64,000 bases of DNA. It comes from Catenovulum agarivorans YM01. GTDB lineage: Bacteria; Pseudomonadota; Gammaproteobacteria; Enterobacterales; Alteromonadaceae. The notes below the pieces were generated by a model. The model did not search any database. It was given only the letters and a program-made list of their open reading frames with translations, and was not told where the DNA came from. Positions 52,771 to 61,229 of the stretch are shown here, one piece after another. The stretch is from the NCBI RefSeq assembly GCF_000281085.1, contig NZ_JH767535.1:65882-129881 (forward strand). Reading direction: 5' to 3'. The position numbers were made by a program, and so were the translations under genes. Each line of letters starts with the position of its first letter. Position 1 is the first letter of the stretch.

Positions 52771-52865
52771 AGAATAACTAACGCAAAACCGCTGTGAATA
52801 CCTCCATGTACGCTTCGCTTTTTCATCCCTGAAAAAGAAATTTTGCTTTTAGTTATTGCTATTCT
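52771..52865 (+). repeat. Dispersed hairpin repeat, copy G
   Basis: The core (GCAAAACCGCTGTGAATACC to TTTTGCTT) has the CTTTTTCA / TGAAAAAG centre and is more diverged than other copies. Flanks CAGAATAACTAACGC and TTTTAGTTATTGCTATTC are complementary. It ends about ten bases before the stop of the leftward lipoprotein gene. The remaining part of the 52579-52875 gap holds the terminator. Confidence 0.75.
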
Positions 52866-52875
52866 TCTTTCTCTG

Positions 52876-54651
52876 CTATTTATCTACAGAAACTTCCCAC
52901 ACGCTAACGCTGCCAGAAATTTCATTACCAACAATTAATAGCGGCTTACCAGTTGGGCTGTTTGCTGCATCAACAAACTTCATACCTTCAGGAGCCAAAT
53001 CACCAGTAATGTCTGCGCCTTCAACTAATCCACGGTTGATAACGTAAGTTGAATATTTAGCATTGTAAGGGTCGGTAATATCGTAAACAAAAATGCCACC
53101 CATACGCTCTAAACCGATAAATGCATAAGTTCTGCTGCCAATTTTACCAATTGCTAATGCTTCTGGCTCTGGGCCTTTTGCATCAGAGCGGGTATCACCT
53201 TCATTTTCGTCTTCGTTGTTGTTAAACGCAGCACCGTGCATTAACGAGGTGTACATTTCGAAATCATCACCTGAATCGAATACTAAATTACCCATTTCAT
53301 CAAAAATTGAGAATGAACGTGCACCGTATGCGTATAGTTTTTCGTATTTATTGTTTGCCGCGTTATAACCTAAAGCAGTTGTAACCAATAAACGGCCAAA
53401 ACCATCATTCCCGCCATTAGCATTAAAAGTTGCTTGTAAATTATCACTTAGTGGTGCGATATCATCTAAGTCTTTTATGCGAGACTCTTCAAGGTAAGAG
53501 AAACAAATTTCTTCATCATCAAAAACATACAAACCATTTGGATGTTTTGTCTCACAGGCTTGTTTGTTTTCATCTTTTACGCTGCCGCCAGACAATGCAT
53601 CGTCAATATATTCACGTGCATCACCTTCATTTGCGGTTACTACGTAACTTTTACCATCAACAGTGTAAGCTGCGATTGTGTCTGGTTGGTACATGCCATA
53701 TAGGTTTTCGTAGTTGTTCAGCTCAATGCCAGAATCTTTGTCTGAAACGTCAATTTTGTACATGTTCCAGTTTTTAAAACCTAAACCATAAATGGTTTTG
53801 ATTTCAGTTTTAGCTAAGTCGATAACAGCAATAGCGTTATTTTCTTGCATTGCAACAAAGGCAATTTTGTCGTCGCTGCTTACCGCAACATACTCAGGCT
53901 CTAAGTCTTGGCTAACTGATGCGTTATTTGGGTTAGCGAATTTAACACCTTGGCTCATTAACATATCTTTTTGGTTTGCGTAATCAGCGAAACCTAAATC
54001 AAGTGCTGTGTCAGCAATAACGCCGTTAGCTATCATGATAATTGATACCGAGCCTTCAGGGTCTACGGAATAATCGCCAGAAGGTTCACCTTCGTTTGCA
54101 ACTAATACTTGCGTACCAGCATTATTGAAAGTCACCATATCTGGTAAATAACCAACTTCAACTGCTTTAATGAAAGCAGGCGTTGCACCTGAGATATCAT
54201 AAAACGCAATTTTGCCTTTAGTGCCAGCCGCGCCAGCCATAGCAACTGCTAATAACTCTTCACCATCGTGAATCGCGATACTGTTTGCATCACCCGCAAC
54301 ATCATCACTTACTTTTAAAGTGTACATGATGCTTAGGTTTTGATTGTTGATTACACCTTCGTCGTCAGCTGTTAAAGCGTCAGCGTCTGCACCGTTTAAG
54401 TCGATAACTTCAACAGTCGCGTCATCACCAGAGCTATTTACTGCGTATATGTAGCCAGTTGATTTTTGGAAAGCAACAATTTCAGCTGCACCTTCAGGTG
54501 ATTGTGCGTTTAAAACCACACGGCCTAACATATCCATTTGAACATGTTTGTCGCCTTTAGGCATATCTGAATCAGTGTCAGTGTTAATTTCTAAGCTACA
54601 GGCCGTTAACCCTGTAAGCATTGCAGCGCAAATAAGAGATTTTTTAAACAT
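52876..54651 (-). CDS. Choice-of-anchor-I-like beta-propeller lipoprotein
   Basis: A 591-aa lipoprotein, lipobox LTAC (Cys18). The body reads as a propeller with repeated blade-like stretches: AEIVAFQKSTGYIYAVNSSG, DANSIAIHDGEELLAVAMAG, GYLPDMVTFNNAGTQVLVAN and GPEPEALAIGKIGSRTYAFI. These match the choice-of-anchor I family of extracellular proteins. Acidic Asp/Gly loops suggest calcium binding. TGTCAC repeats with 22-base spacing lie upstream, recalling PhoB sites. The enzymatic role, if any, is unknown. It precedes repeat copy G and a terminator. Confidence 0.8.
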   Translation of the reverse strand: MFKKSLICAAMLTGLTACSLEINTDTDSDMPKGDKHVQMDMLGRVVLNAQSPEGAAEIVAFQKSTGYIYAVNSSGDDATVEVIDLNGADADALTADDEGVINNQNLSIMYTLKVSDDVAGDANSIAIHDGEELLAVAMAGAAGTKGKIAFYDISGATPAFIKAVEVGYLPDMVTFNNAGTQVLVANEGEPSGDYSVDPEGSVSIIMIANGVIADTALDLGFADYANQKDMLMSQGVKFANPNNASVSQDLEPEYVAVSSDDKIAFVAMQENNAIAVIDLAKTEIKTIYGLGFKNWNMYKIDVSDKDSGIELNNYENLYGMYQPDTIAAYTVDGKSYVVTANEGDAREYIDDALSGGSVKDENKQACETKHPNGLYVFDDEEICFSYLEESRIKDLDDIAPLSDNLQATFNANGGNDGFGRLLVTTALGYNAANNKYEKLYAYGARSFSIFDEMGNLVFDSGDDFEMYTSLMHGAAFNNNEDENEGDTRSDAKGPEPEALAIGKIGSRTYAFIGLERMGGIFVYDITDPYNAKYSTYVINRGLVEGADITGDLAPEGMKFVDAANSPTGKPLLIVGNEISGSVSVWEVSVDK

Positions 54652-54703
54652 TCTAGTTGTACCATTGTCAGTCTATTTGTGATTGCGCAACACAATAAAT
54701 GAC

Positions 54704-54736
54704 CGGAGTGACAACTAGATTACGTCAATGTGACAG
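54704..54736 (-). promoter_or_regulatory. TGTCAC direct repeats upstream of the propeller lipoprotein
   Basis: Read leftward, CTGTCAC and TTGTCAC start 22 bases apart with ACGTAAT halfway between, giving an 11-base phase. This is like degenerate PhoB half sites, though the match is weak. It is 53-85 bases before the start codon. Confidence 0.35.
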
Positions 54737-54785
54737 CTATATTAAGGCTATCTGACTACTTGTTTGTGGAAAGGAGCGTGGCGCT

Positions 54786-55499
54786 TTAAATGCGCCACTT
54801 AAGTTTGTTTTCAAGATGACTTTGCACTTGCTGCATATCTTCTTGTTTCGGTGCTATATAAATAACATCTACACCTTGTAGCCTAGAGGCTTTGCCTTGC
54901 ATTTTTTCATCTGCTATATGTTGCCAATCTAACTCAACATCAGTTTTAGGCATAACAAATATATTTACCTGGCCTTGTTTGCCATCAATGACTAAATGTA
55001 GTGCACGAATAGCCTGCATTTGGCAATAATTGGCCGAATAAATATGGCCGATAGAATCGGTTAATTCAGCGCCATAACCTGCTAATTTGGCATTTACTTC
55101 AGTAAGTGGTACATCTAAATCTAACGATGCATGATACATAGCGTCGTCGTAAACATGTTGCATGGCTAACTGATTAATATTGGTAAATTCAGGATCTTGG
55201 CTCATTTGACTAAAACCAATACCGATAGCAAATGCAACAGAGGCTGCAGTTGCCATATACCAAGTCATTTTACGTTTTTGTTCACTTTTGTGTTGATCAA
55301 GTGACTGACGTAAGATAATTCGGCTGGCCAAGTCGTCAGGCACATCTACTTTCATTGCTCGCTCAAGTTTGCTTTCTAGATTTTGCATTTCATCTACAAA
55401 ACGCTTTTTACTTGCATCAGCTTGCGCTGCTTGTTTAATTTCATCATCCAAATGTTTTGGATCAGCAAATACCTTGCGTCTGAATTCTAAATCATCCAT
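54786..55499 (-). CDS. DUF3379 protein, probable anti-sigma-type partner
   Basis: A 237-aa protein. The N-terminus MDDLEFRRKVFADPKHLDDE is followed by a cytoplasmic helical region of about 80 residues, one membrane helix (WYMATAASVAFAIGIGF) and a periplasmic part of about 125 residues. This is the DUF3379 layout, similar to transmembrane anti-sigma factors. It starts inside the last codons of the ECF sigma gene (8-base overlap), which strongly suggests it controls that sigma factor. Confidence 0.85.
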   Translation of the reverse strand: MDDLEFRRKVFADPKHLDDEIKQAAQADASKKRFVDEMQNLESKLERAMKVDVPDDLASRIILRQSLDQHKSEQKRKMTWYMATAASVAFAIGIGFSQMSQDPEFTNINQLAMQHVYDDAMYHASLDLDVPLTEVNAKLAGYGAELTDSIGHIYSANYCQMQAIRALHLVIDGKQGQVNIFVMPKTDVELDWQHIADEKMQGKASRLQGVDVIYIAPKQEDMQQVQSHLENKLKWRI

Positions 55500-56055
55500 T
55501 CGCGGACCTCTCTAACGTTGGGTTGTTATCCAACGCTTCTTTCAACATATTTCTCGCTCGGAACAGCCGTGTCATTACAGTGTTTTTGTTTAAATCCAAC
55601 AAACCTGCAATTTCATCGCCACTAAAACCAGCAACAACCTGCAACACAAGCGGTTCTCTATATTCCAGTGGTAATTTATTAATTTGCCGATTCAACCAAT
55701 ATTGTTCTGTGTCGTCTTCAATATCGGTCGATTTATCTAAGATGTTTGGTTCGTCGTATTCGCTCATATCAAATTGTTTGCGCTCGAATCGACGGGCATT
55801 TTCGCGGCGTAAAATGGTAATTAACCACGACTTAGCCGCTTTTGCATCCACCAAACTATCTAAGCTTTTCCACGCGCGCAAAAAGGTTTCTTGCACCACG
55901 TCTTCGGCTATATGCTGGTCTTGGATCAGCCAATACGCATAGCGGTACAAATCTTTATGATATGCACTGACCAAAGCTTCGTATTGGCGCTGTTTTTCTC
56001 TCATGTCAGATAAGACCGACACTTTGTCCGATTTATTTCGAGAAAATAATTTCAT
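55492..56055 (-). CDS. ECF RNA polymerase sigma factor
   Basis: A 187-aa sigma-70 family member. Region 2 includes HKDLYRYAYWLIQDQHIAED and VVQETFLRAWKSLD; region 4 includes LPLEYREPLVLQVVAGFSGD and LDLNKNTVMTRLFRARNML. It lies 9 bases downstream of batD, so it may be transcribed with the Bat operon, and it is followed by the DUF3379 gene. GCGGA precedes the ATG. Target promoters cannot be named from this window. Confidence 0.92.
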   Translation of the reverse strand: MKLFSRNKSDKVSVLSDMREKQRQYEALVSAYHKDLYRYAYWLIQDQHIAEDVVQETFLRAWKSLDSLVDAKAAKSWLITILRRENARRFERKQFDMSEYDEPNILDKSTDIEDDTEQYWLNRQINKLPLEYREPLVLQVVAGFSGDEIAGLLDLNKNTVMTRLFRARNMLKEALDNNPTLERSANG

Positions 56056-56064
56056 TTTTTTCCG

Positions 56065-57783
56065 CTAAGGATTTAATTTGTTCAACTGCGGTTGTTGCTT
56101 AACTAAATGTTGATTACGAACTTTAGTTAATGCGTTTTTCAGTTGGTCACTGCTCCAACTACTTGGTTGTTTACTATAGCGGCTTGCTTCCATTGCTGCC
56201 AACTGTTCAGCGACAGTTTTATCAGCTATTTGATTAAGTAATTTAGCTAAAACTAAATTATGTTCGGTTTGTAACAACAGGTTTAACCAAACTTGCAACT
56301 TGCTGCGAATGTCGCTGGCATCATTATTTTTGAGTGATTTTAGTAGTTGTTGCCAAGCTAATTTTTCATCACGGCCATTATTGTTTTCAATTGATGTTTT
56401 TGCTGGTGCTGATTTTTTGTTGGCAAACCATATCCAAAGGGTAATTAACCAACTAATAATAGTTAATCCAATTAGCCCTAAAACATAAATATTCGACCAA
56501 ATAGATTGGTTGTCATTGATTGGGGTAGGCGTAGTAGTTGCGCTAGCATCTGTTTTGTCATCTTCAACAACATCAATACATTCAATTGCTTCAGTGTTGT
56601 GGCCAGCAACTGGTGTAACAACCTGTTGATTAGGATTCGCAACCACTTTAATTTTTTGTTCTGCGACTGTGGTGGTTTCCATTTTCTCACGCGTGGTATT
56701 CCACCAAGTCAGTTTAATTTCAGGCAGAATAAACTCACCGATTTTGCTAGGCACTATCGCCGCGGTTTCAATACGCTGGGCAATCACTTGGTTGTTACGC
56801 GCACTGGTATGGGTTTGCGCTTGATCAGGATACACTTTAAAGCTGCTTGGGTATTCCACTTTTATTTCGGGTAACTGCTCAGCGCTGACATTCAATGCCG
56901 ATAAGGTAATGGTACGGGTGATTGGCTCACCAACTGGATATTCTTGTTGTGGTGGCGATATTTCATCATTCAGCATAACCAATTCAGAGGGTAACCAGTG
57001 GCCTGCATAATTATCTGGAATAGGTTTTACATCCAAAGTTAATGAAGGGCCTGTGCGGGTAATAGTTTTGGTTTGATTAAAGAAAAACTGGCTGCGTCTA
57101 CCATCAACCACTTCACCCTGAAAGAGTGGGCCATCGATAACAAATTCGCCACTGCGCTGAGGTGTAATCAAATAAGTGCGTTCAATTACGCGATAACGGC
57201 GACCATTAACCAGAGTTTCGTTTTCTTTATCTTTGCCTTGTTGTTCAACCAAAGCGCCCGCAATTTCAGGTTGAGTTAATGAACCACTATTTAGGTTAAC
57301 GCCAATAAATAACTTTGCTGTGTAACTAACTTGCTGCTGTAACCAGACAGAATCAGCTGAAAGCTCTGCTTCGATATAAATATCTTGATCTTGCGCTGCA
57401 GTTTGTTGTGCACTTTTGCCAACTACTTGCAGTTTTATTGGTGTTGAACTTGCACCTTTATAACTAAATGCTGGAATGGTAAAAGTACCCGCAGCTTTAG
57501 GAATTAATCTCGTGGTAAAACGCGTTTCGCGGGTGGTATCAAAATTCACCATACGGGTTTGTTGGCTAACCGATGTGCCTAAAACTCTAAAGTTATCTTC
57601 TAGCACTTTAAAATCGAATATTGAGCTATCGACTTTATCATCTACCGTAACTATTAAATCGATAGATTCGTTAATAACCGCTGGGTTTTGACTAACGCTT
57701 GCAACCACTTCTAACGCATAAGCTTTTGCAAAAGTGATTAAACTTAAACTAATTAACAAGCATATTTTTTTAATTGTTACCAA
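56065..57783 (-). CDS. batD: BatD (oxygen-tolerance protein family)
   Basis: A 572-aa membrane-anchored protein with signal peptide (ending near AYALEV). Beta-sandwich repeats occupy most of the periplasmic part, for example VVASVSQNPAVINESIDLIV and YTAKLFIGVNLNSG. One membrane helix lies near residues 435-455 (NIYVLGLIGLTIISWLITLW), and a cytoplasmic helical tail follows. This is the BatD arrangement; it works with VWA proteins BatA and BatB in the envelope. It overlaps the upstream gene by seven bases. Confidence 0.9.
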   Translation of the reverse strand: MVTIKKICLLISLSLITFAKAYALEVVASVSQNPAVINESIDLIVTVDDKVDSSIFDFKVLEDNFRVLGTSVSQQTRMVNFDTTRETRFTTRLIPKAAGTFTIPAFSYKGASSTPIKLQVVGKSAQQTAAQDQDIYIEAELSADSVWLQQQVSYTAKLFIGVNLNSGSLTQPEIAGALVEQQGKDKENETLVNGRRYRVIERTYLITPQRSGEFVIDGPLFQGEVVDGRRSQFFFNQTKTITRTGPSLTLDVKPIPDNYAGHWLPSELVMLNDEISPPQQEYPVGEPITRTITLSALNVSAEQLPEIKVEYPSSFKVYPDQAQTHTSARNNQVIAQRIETAAIVPSKIGEFILPEIKLTWWNTTREKMETTTVAEQKIKVVANPNQQVVTPVAGHNTEAIECIDVVEDDKTDASATTTPTPINDNQSIWSNIYVLGLIGLTIISWLITLWIWFANKKSAPAKTSIENNNGRDEKLAWQQLLKSLKNNDASDIRSKLQVWLNLLLQTEHNLVLAKLLNQIADKTVAEQLAAMEASRYSKQPSSWSSDQLKNALTKVRNQHLVKQQPQLNKLNP

Positions 57784-59693
57784 GGCTGTGTTACTCCTGT
57801 TGGTGCTTGAGAACGACGACGTTGTTGATATTCAAGTTGCATTTTGCGGCGCAATAAATAAGAAGGATCATCATCCACTTTATTTAATAATTTACGCATA
57901 ATTTGTTGCTGCTCTTGTTCAGCTCTTTGCTCTTCAGTCATTGGCTGCATAACTTGTTGCTCGCCATTTTCATCTGACTCTTCACCATTTTGTTGAGCGT
58001 TTTCGAGCATTTTTTGCAACTGCTCTTGTTTATTTTTTTCAGCTTGGGTTTGTTGATCTTGCTGTTGCTGACCATCTTGTTGTTGCTGACCATCTTGCTG
58101 TTGCTGACCATCTTGCTGTTGCTGACCGTCTTGTTGTTGCTGACCGTCTTGTTGTTGCTGACCGTCTTGCTGTTGTTGACCGTCTTGCTGTTGTTGACCG
58201 TCTTGCTGTTGCTGACCATCTTGCTGTTGTTGACCGTCTTGCTGTTGTTGGCCATCTTGCTGTTGTTGGCCATCTTGCTGTTGCTGATCATCTTGATTCT
58301 GCTGGCCATCTTGATTTTGTTGCTGCTGTTGTTGATTTTTCAACTGCTCAGCAAGTGCTTTATTCTTTTGCGCTTTTTCAAAATCAGCATTGCGTTTTAA
58401 CGCTTCATCATAGGCTTCAATCGCTTCGTCTAATTTACCCAACTGCGCCAAAGCATTACCTTTATTATAAAAAGCATCGGCCGTATCTAGTTTAGAAAAC
58501 TGCTCAACCGCGCCTTCTAAATCACCTTGTTTAAATAAAGCTGAACCTTTTATTGCAGGATCAGACGCTAGCGCACCCGCATCTTGATAGTTTTCTTGCT
58601 GCAAAGCAGTTAAAGCTTGTTGATTGTCGTTTTTAAATATCGAATCAAATACACCTGCATAACTATCATTGCTATAACCCATAGATAAAAACAGTAGAGG
58701 GATCACAAACAAACTTTGCTGACGCGCAAACCATAAAAACAACGGCAGGGCGAGAACAGATAAAACTGCACCAAAATCAAACCAAGCATCACCGGTAATT
58801 TCAGTTTGCTGCTGTTTAGCATTGCGGTTTTGTTTTTCAAGGCTATTAGTTACATATTTAATATCACGATCGTTGGTTGTTAATCTGTGATAATGGCCAG
58901 CAACTGAGCTTGCAAGGGTTGAAAGTTCCGATTCATTTAACTTCGGAATAACAATGCCGCCAGCGCTATCTTTTAATAACTCGCCTGATTGCAACTTTAT
59001 TGGTGCGCCTTGTGGTGTACCAACACCAAATACAACTAAGGTGTAATCGGTATTTTTTAAATAGCTACCAACATCTTTAAATTCAAGCTCACTTACATGG
59101 TCGGTAAACCAATAAATTTCACCTTTCACATGGCCAGCATTTTTTAATAACTCAATTGCCTCTAAAATACCTAAACCTGCGTCGCTGCCCATAACCGGCA
59201 TAATTTCTGGCTGTAGGCTTGGTAGTAATGCAACAACGTTTTTGCTGTCTGGCGTCAGTGGGCTAATGGTAAAAGCATCACCCGCATACGCTACTAAACC
59301 TAATTCACCTTCAGTAATTTGTCGTGCGAGATCAATAGCTTTAAAACGCGCTTGAGTTAAGCGGTCTGGTTTCAAATCTTCCGAGCGCATCGACATAGAT
59401 AAGTCGAATAAAATCACTCGGCCAATATCGGCGCTAAATACTGGTTGTGGGCGTTTTTCCCACGCAGGGCCAGCTAGCGCGACAATAATAACAGTCAACA
59501 AAAAAACTAAACTGTACAAAGGAAACTGTTTAACTTGGCTGCTGTTTGACAGCAGTTTAGTTGCCAAGTGGGGTGGAATAAATTTATGCCAGCTTGATTG
59601 TATAAGCTGGTGTTTTTTCATATACCAAGCCAACAGAATACAAGGCAGTAAGGCGATTAACCATTCAGGGCGTAAAAAATGAAAATCACTCAT
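57777..59693 (-). CDS. batB: BatB/BatC fusion: VWA domain, TPRs and Gln-rich repeat
   Basis: A 638-aa membrane protein combining BatB (VWA) with BatC (TPR). N-terminal membrane helices flank a VWA domain with a MIDAS motif FDLSMSMRSEDLKP. Two further helices (near residues 300-335) lead to TPRs at about 365-440 (AFYNKGNALAQLGKLDEAIE). A Gln-rich region with twelve or so QQQQDG units then follows. The C-terminus RRKMQLEYQQRR is basic. The overlap with batA (one base) and batD (seven bases) indicates tight coupling. Confidence 0.9.
   Translation of the reverse strand: MSDFHFLRPEWLIALLPCILLAWYMKKHQLIQSSWHKFIPPHLATKLLSNSSQVKQFPLYSLVFLLTVIIVALAGPAWEKRPQPVFSADIGRVILFDLSMSMRSEDLKPDRLTQARFKAIDLARQITEGELGLVAYAGDAFTISPLTPDSKNVVALLPSLQPEIMPVMGSDAGLGILEAIELLKNAGHVKGEIYWFTDHVSELEFKDVGSYLKNTDYTLVVFGVGTPQGAPIKLQSGELLKDSAGGIVIPKLNESELSTLASSVAGHYHRLTTNDRDIKYVTNSLEKQNRNAKQQQTEITGDAWFDFGAVLSVLALPLFLWFARQQSLFVIPLLFLSMGYSNDSYAGVFDSIFKNDNQQALTALQQENYQDAGALASDPAIKGSALFKQGDLEGAVEQFSKLDTADAFYNKGNALAQLGKLDEAIEAYDEALKRNADFEKAQKNKALAEQLKNQQQQQQNQDGQQNQDDQQQQDGQQQQDGQQQQDGQQQQDGQQQQDGQQQQDGQQQQDGQQQQDGQQQQDGQQQQDGQQQQDGQQQQDGQQQQDQQTQAEKNKQEQLQKMLENAQQNGEESDENGEQQVMQPMTEEQRAEQEQQQIMRKLLNKVDDDPSYLLRRKMQLEYQQRRRSQAPTGVTQPW
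58055..58290. repeat. 18-base tandem repeat encoding QQQQDG
   Basis: About twelve 18-base units plus one variant (QQQQDD) stand head to tail in the batB/C gene. Units differ at synonymous places (GACCATCTTG, GACCGTCTTG, GGCCATCTTG as read rightward), so the array is not wholly recent. Each unit keeps the frame, so copy-number change alters only linker length. Confidence 0.92.
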
Positions 59694-60751
59694 TATTTAG
59701 CTCCTTCTGGTTTAGCGTTCAACTTGGCACTTAACTTATCGCTAAGCTGCATTTTAAACTGAAATAACAACGGCGTTAGTGTTAGCAATAAAGTTAGAAT
59801 AAAGCCGAGCGACAAAGGCCAATAGAACAAACTGGTTTGTGGCCTTAACTGAATGGCTTCTTCACTAATTGGCTCTAATTTATCTAACTCAGCGTAAATT
59901 TTGCTTAGCTCACCTGCATCACGCGCTCGGAAATATAAACCACCAGTTTCTTTAGCAATATTGCTTAAGGTTTTTTCATCTAGATCAGCTGACGGGTTAT
60001 GTTTTTGATAACCAAAAAAGCCTTTAACCAACATCTCATCAGCACCAACACCTATGGTATAAATTTTAATGCCTTCGCTTTTAGCCAGTTGCAGTGCTTC
60101 TTTTGGTTGTAAGTTGCCAGAGGTATTTTGCCCATCAGTTAATAAAATTAAAATTTTATTGCTGTTGTCTTTGGCGGCAAAACGTTTAGCTGCTAAACCC
60201 ATAGCATCACCAATAGCGGTTTTATCACCCACTAAACCAATTACAGTTTCATCCAACATTTGTGCAACTGTATTTAAGTCGCGAGTCAGGGGTGTTTGTA
60301 AATAGGCGGTGTCAGCAAATAAAATAAGCCCTAGGCGATCGCCCAAACGGCGCTGAATAAAGTCTTTCAATACAAACTTTGTCATATCTAAGCGGTTAAC
60401 TTTTTGCCCGTTAATCACCATGTCGTCCATTTCCATAGAGCCTGATAAATCGACCGCCAGCATAATGTCGCGACCTTCGGCTGGTAAAGTAATCGGCTCG
60501 CCAACCCACATTGGTTGACTGGCGGATGCTAATAAACTTAACCAAATAAGCCAAGCGGCTAAAGTTTTGCCAATAGATGTTTTCGACTCAGCCGTTTGCT
60601 GCTGAGTTAAACTATGCTTCGACAGAAATGGTGCTTTTAACCGCGCACCTTCAAGCTGGGTTTTATTGGTTACAAACTTGGTTATTAACCAAGGTAAAGG
60701 AAGGAGTAAAAATATCCACGGCCACTCAACTTCAAACATCTTGGGCTCCAT
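59693..60751 (-). CDS. batA: BatA, VWA-domain membrane protein
   Basis: A 352-aa protein with N-terminal membrane helices (about residues 10-25 and 60-80), then a VWA domain whose MIDAS reads AVDLSGSMEMDDM, with ILFADTAYLQTPLTRD and ILLTDGQNTSGN completing the metal site. A C-terminal helix (PLSLGFILTLLLTLTPLLF) anchors it again. Together with BatB it is the metal-ion-dependent adhesion part of the Bat complex. It overlaps the DUF4381 gene upstream by 20 bases. Confidence 0.92.
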   Translation of the reverse strand: MEPKMFEVEWPWIFLLLPLPWLITKFVTNKTQLEGARLKAPFLSKHSLTQQQTAESKTSIGKTLAAWLIWLSLLASASQPMWVGEPITLPAEGRDIMLAVDLSGSMEMDDMVINGQKVNRLDMTKFVLKDFIQRRLGDRLGLILFADTAYLQTPLTRDLNTVAQMLDETVIGLVGDKTAIGDAMGLAAKRFAAKDNSNKILILLTDGQNTSGNLQPKEALQLAKSEGIKIYTIGVGADEMLVKGFFGYQKHNPSADLDEKTLSNIAKETGGLYFRARDAGELSKIYAELDKLEPISEEAIQLRPQTSLFYWPLSLGFILTLLLTLTPLLFQFKMQLSDKLSAKLNAKPEGAK

Positions 60752-61229
60752 TTTTACGACTGATCTGTTTAACTAATTTCACCACAGCTGCTAACTGTTC
60801 GGCTGAAAGTATTTGGCTGTGATCTTCGGCCGCATATTGGTGGCTGTACAAACTACTTAATAAATTAAGTTCAGCTGGTTGCCATTTTTTAGCAGACTTT
60901 TCTGTGTGTTTAACTACTTTATTCAACCAAAATTCATGCATTTGGCTGGCTGATAAACTAGCAACACTCGCACGACCGTAATAATGCATTGCCAGTTGTT
61001 TTAGCAACACGGCTGCTTGTTTGGCAGATAAACTAGGCTTAAGCTGTTTAATAATCTGCTTTTTAAATGTATTAAATTTTTTGTGTTGGTAGATATAACG
61101 GCCAAGGGCAATTACAAGCACCAAGGCTAGAATAATAACTAACCACCAACCCCAAGCTAGCGGCCACCAACTGGTTTCTGCTGGTACTTGCACATCTTTA
61201 AATGCTTCCATTAAATCGTTCGGATTCAT
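60732..61229 (-). CDS. DUF4381 membrane protein
   Basis: A 165-aa protein with one membrane helix (about residues 25-45, WGWWLVIILALVLVIALGRY) and a helical cytoplasmic domain. SWWPLAWGWW before the helix is the DUF4381 hallmark. Family members are encoded between DUF58 and BatA genes, as here. Role unknown, presumably assembly of the MoxR/Bat complex. It overlaps the DUF58 gene by four bases. Confidence 0.88.
   Translation of the reverse strand: MNPNDLMEAFKDVQVPAETSWWPLAWGWWLVIILALVLVIALGRYIYQHKKFNTFKKQIIKQLKPSLSAKQAAVLLKQLAMHYYGRASVASLSASQMHEFWLNKVVKHTEKSAKKWQPAELNLLSSLYSHQYAAEDHSQILSAEQLAAVVKLVKQISRKNGAQDV

Noticed and set aside
57990-58400. 136-codon rightward frame of almost pure Leu/Thr/Val, like a membrane protein
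   Set aside because: It is the complement of the QQQQDG repeat in batB/C; the apparent hydrophobicity comes from reading the Gln codons backwards.
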